A stretch of 64,000 nucleotides of DNA from Phenylobacterium haematophilum. GTDB taxonomy: Bacteria > Pseudomonadota > Alphaproteobacteria > Caulobacterales > Caulobacteraceae. The stretch lies in NCBI RefSeq assembly GCF_014196295.1, contig NZ_JACIDK010000003.1, positions 558,001 through 622,000 of the forward strand, written 5' to 3'. Positions 62,525-64,000 of the stretch are shown piece by piece (within the stretch, counting starts at the first letter, position 1; every line of letters starts with the position of its first letter). The notes beneath the pieces were generated by a model. The model did not search any database. It saw only the letters and a list, made by a program, of their open reading frames with translations, and was not told the origin of the DNA. The position numbers and the translations under genes were made by a program.

Positions 62525-64000
62525 GTGACTAATATTACTGTTAATAGTGCAGATTCGCTGCGCGCCGCTCTTACGACTGCTAAGGCGGGCGATAATATCC
62601 TTCTTTCGGCCGGCAACTACGGCAATGTCAATCTGAAGGGCATTGTCTTCGACGGTACGGTGACGATCACCTCGAAGGATGCGGGTAACCCAGCGACCTT
62701 GACGGGTCTGACCGTGGCCAACAGCCAAGGGCTCTCCTTCGAGAACCTGCACATGGATTACAGCAATCCGTCCACGGTTTGGAACACCCAGGTCAACAGC
62801 TCAAAGAACATCTCGTTCGACAACATCAACTTCCACGGCTCGCTGAACAACAACCCCGGCGATGACCAGTCGGCGATGCTGATCCGTGAAAGCTCGAACG
62901 TGAAGGTGACGAACTCGGAGTTCCACGAGCTCGCGCACGGCGTCAGCATGATGAACAGCAACGGCGTTCGCGTCGAAGGCAACAACATGCATGACATGCG
63001 TGCTGACGGCGTTATCGCCGTGGGTACGTCCAACGTGCAGGTTCTCAACAACTCCTTCCACGACTTCGCCCCGGCCACCGGCGACCACCCGGACGCCGTT
63101 CAGTTCCTGACCCGCGGCGCCACCTCGGCTGCGCAAAACATCGTGGTCAGCGGCAACGTGGTCGCGCGCGGTGAAGGCGGGATCATCCAGGGCATCTTCA
63201 TCACCGACCAGGCCGGTATCGGCTACAAGAACGTGACCGTGACGGACAACGTGGTCGTGGGCGGCATGTACAACGGCATCATGGTGTCCAACACCAACGG
63301 CCTGACCGTCGACGGCAACACCGTCGCGCCCTATGGCGACATGACGTCTTGGATCCGGATCGCCAACTCGACCAACGCCAAGATCACCAACAACGAAGCC
63401 GCCAGCTTCAACCTGAGCGGCACGACCACGACGGCGAACAGCGGCAACGTCACCATCAAGGCCCTGACCTCTGCGGAGATCGCGAAGATCGACGCTTGGG
63501 TGAAGGCGCACGAGGGTGAAGCTGGCGCCATCTCGACCTTCCCGCTGCCGGGCGGCGCTCCGACGCCGACCCCGACTCCGGATCCCAGGCCCGATCCGAC
63601 GCCGGTTCCGACTCCGGATCCGACGCCTAATCCCGATCCGGGTACGGGCTCTGGCTCGGATGGTGGTTCCGGTTCGGACGGCGGTTCGGGTACGGACAGC
63701 GGCTCGGGTTCTGACGGCGGTTCGCTGACCATCGTGAAGGGCACCTCCGGCGCCGACCGCCTGACGGTCAGCGGCAAGGAGAACATGCAGTTGGAAGGGG
63801 GCGTCGGTGACGACGTGCTGACCGGCGGCAAGGGCGCCAACGTCCTTATCGGCGGGGCCGGGAACGACACCTACATCATCAAGGACGCCGACGATAAGGT
63901 CGTCGAGACTGCAAATGGTGGGACCGATACGGTCTATGCGTCGGTGAACTACAAGCTGACCGACAACGTCGAGAACCTGAAGCTGCAGGACGGCGCGACG
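62525..64000 (+). CDS. Beta-helix protein with RTX repeats (paralogue 4), partial
   Basis: Open from GTG 62525 (GAGGG upstream) to the window edge, 492 codons so far, C-terminus missing. It starts MTNITVNSADSLRAALTTAK; the beta helix runs to about 310 with [26 protein letters not shown] and GGMYNGIMV. A Pro/Asp then Gly/Ser/Asp linker (about 339-398) leads to a first RTX block (about 405-450: LEGGVGDDVLTGGKGANVLIGGAGNDTYIIKD in parts). No signal peptide, so type I secretion is likely. Its start aligns with paralogue 3 and shows Lys where that gene has the amber codon. Codon use is slightly less GC-rich at the 5' end. Confidence 0.9.
   Translation, partial: MTNITVNSADSLRAALTTAKAGDNILLSAGNYGNVNLKGIVFDGTVTITSKDAGNPATLTGLTVANSQGLSFENLHMDYSNPSTVWNTQVNSSKNISFDNINFHGSLNNNPGDDQSAMLIRESSNVKVTNSEFHELAHGVSMMNSNGVRVEGNNMHDMRADGVIAVGTSNVQVLNNSFHDFAPATGDHPDAVQFLTRGATSAAQNIVVSGNVVARGEGGIIQGIFITDQAGIGYKNVTVTDNVVVGGMYNGIMVSNTNGLTVDGNTVAPYGDMTSWIRIANSTNAKITNNEAASFNLSGTTTTANSGNVTIKALTSAEIAKIDAWVKAHEGEAGAISTFPLPGGAPTPTPTPDPRPDPTPVPTPDPTPNPDPGTGSGSDGGSGSDGGSGTDSGSGSDGGSLTIVKGTSGADRLTVSGKENMQLEGGVGDDVLTGGKGANVLIGGAGNDTYIIKDADDKVVETANGGTDTVYASVNYKLTDNVENLKLQDGAT
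63647..63718 (+). repeat. 18-bp tandem repeat in RTX paralogue 4 linker
   Basis: Four 18-bp units encode GSGSDG, GSGSDG, GSGTDS and GSGSDG. The preceding segment is Pro/Thr/Asp-rich (PTPTPTPDP-like). The composition differs fully from the Pro/Thr linker of paralogue 3, although the flanking domains are similar. Confidence 0.8.

Overview
The window is high-GC alphaproteobacterial chromosome, most likely from the Caulobacteraceae (Caulobacter/Phenylobacterium type). Supporting signs are a UrcA-family protein, a PEPxxWA-CTERM surface protein, Spinster-type MFS transporters, a large Oar-like TonB receptor, a DUF1476 (ATPase inhibitor zeta) gene beside the purine genes, and a soluble PAS chemoreceptor. 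No insertion sequence, prophage, CRISPR array or rRNA operon was recognised. One tRNA gene, tRNA-Leu(UAA), is present. Species assignment is inference.

Region by region. 0-10 kb is core metabolism: purC-purS-lipoprotein-purQ and purB on the minus strand, DUF1476 divergent from purC, then an aldehyde dehydrogenase, a thiolase, an aminotransferase and a MarC protein. 10-25 kb is mixed accessory and regulatory DNA: a sulfatase remnant, a GNAT enzyme, an MFS transporter, a chemoreceptor, a six-gene ECF42 sigma-factor operon, a PEP-CTERM protein, a LytTR two-component pair, an adenylate cyclase-TPR protein, a Crp/Fnr regulator behind a strong RNA hairpin, and a decayed LysR gene. 25-28 kb holds a Gly-rich exported protein followed by a TpsB/FhaC outer-membrane transporter. 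28-37 kb has a nucleoside hydrolase-ribokinase-2OG oxygenase operon, a TonB receptor, a second MFS transporter, a glutathione S-transferase and an M48 lipoprotein protease. 37-44 kb contains tRNA-Leu, a TPR protein, radC, map, sfsA and a CinA-like gene, with the first two glycosyltransferases.

From about 41 kb to the right edge the window is dominated by surface-polysaccharide functions. These are a GT2, a WecG/TagA glycosyltransferase, an exosortase-V accessory protein, an 872-residue adenylation-carrier-acyltransferase fusion, an AAA ATPase, rfbB-rfbD-rfbA (dTDP-sugar synthesis), an O-antigen-ligase-like protein, two more GT2s and a stand-alone acyltransferase. Interleaved are four paralogous right-handed beta-helix proteins. 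One is short with a Sec-type signal; three have C-terminal RTX calcium-binding repeats and no signal peptide, which suggests type I secretion. One RTX paralogue has an in-frame amber codon at codon 50, and the last runs off the right edge.

The most promising unexplained system is this 44-64 kb block. A rhamnose-type sugar supply, polymerase/ligase and acyl-modifying membrane enzymes lie beside a family of secreted beta-helix/RTX proteins that share a strictly conserved HPDA(I/V)Q motif. I infer that these proteins act on, or bind, the exported glycan. No type I secretion genes, exosortase or flippase are in the window.
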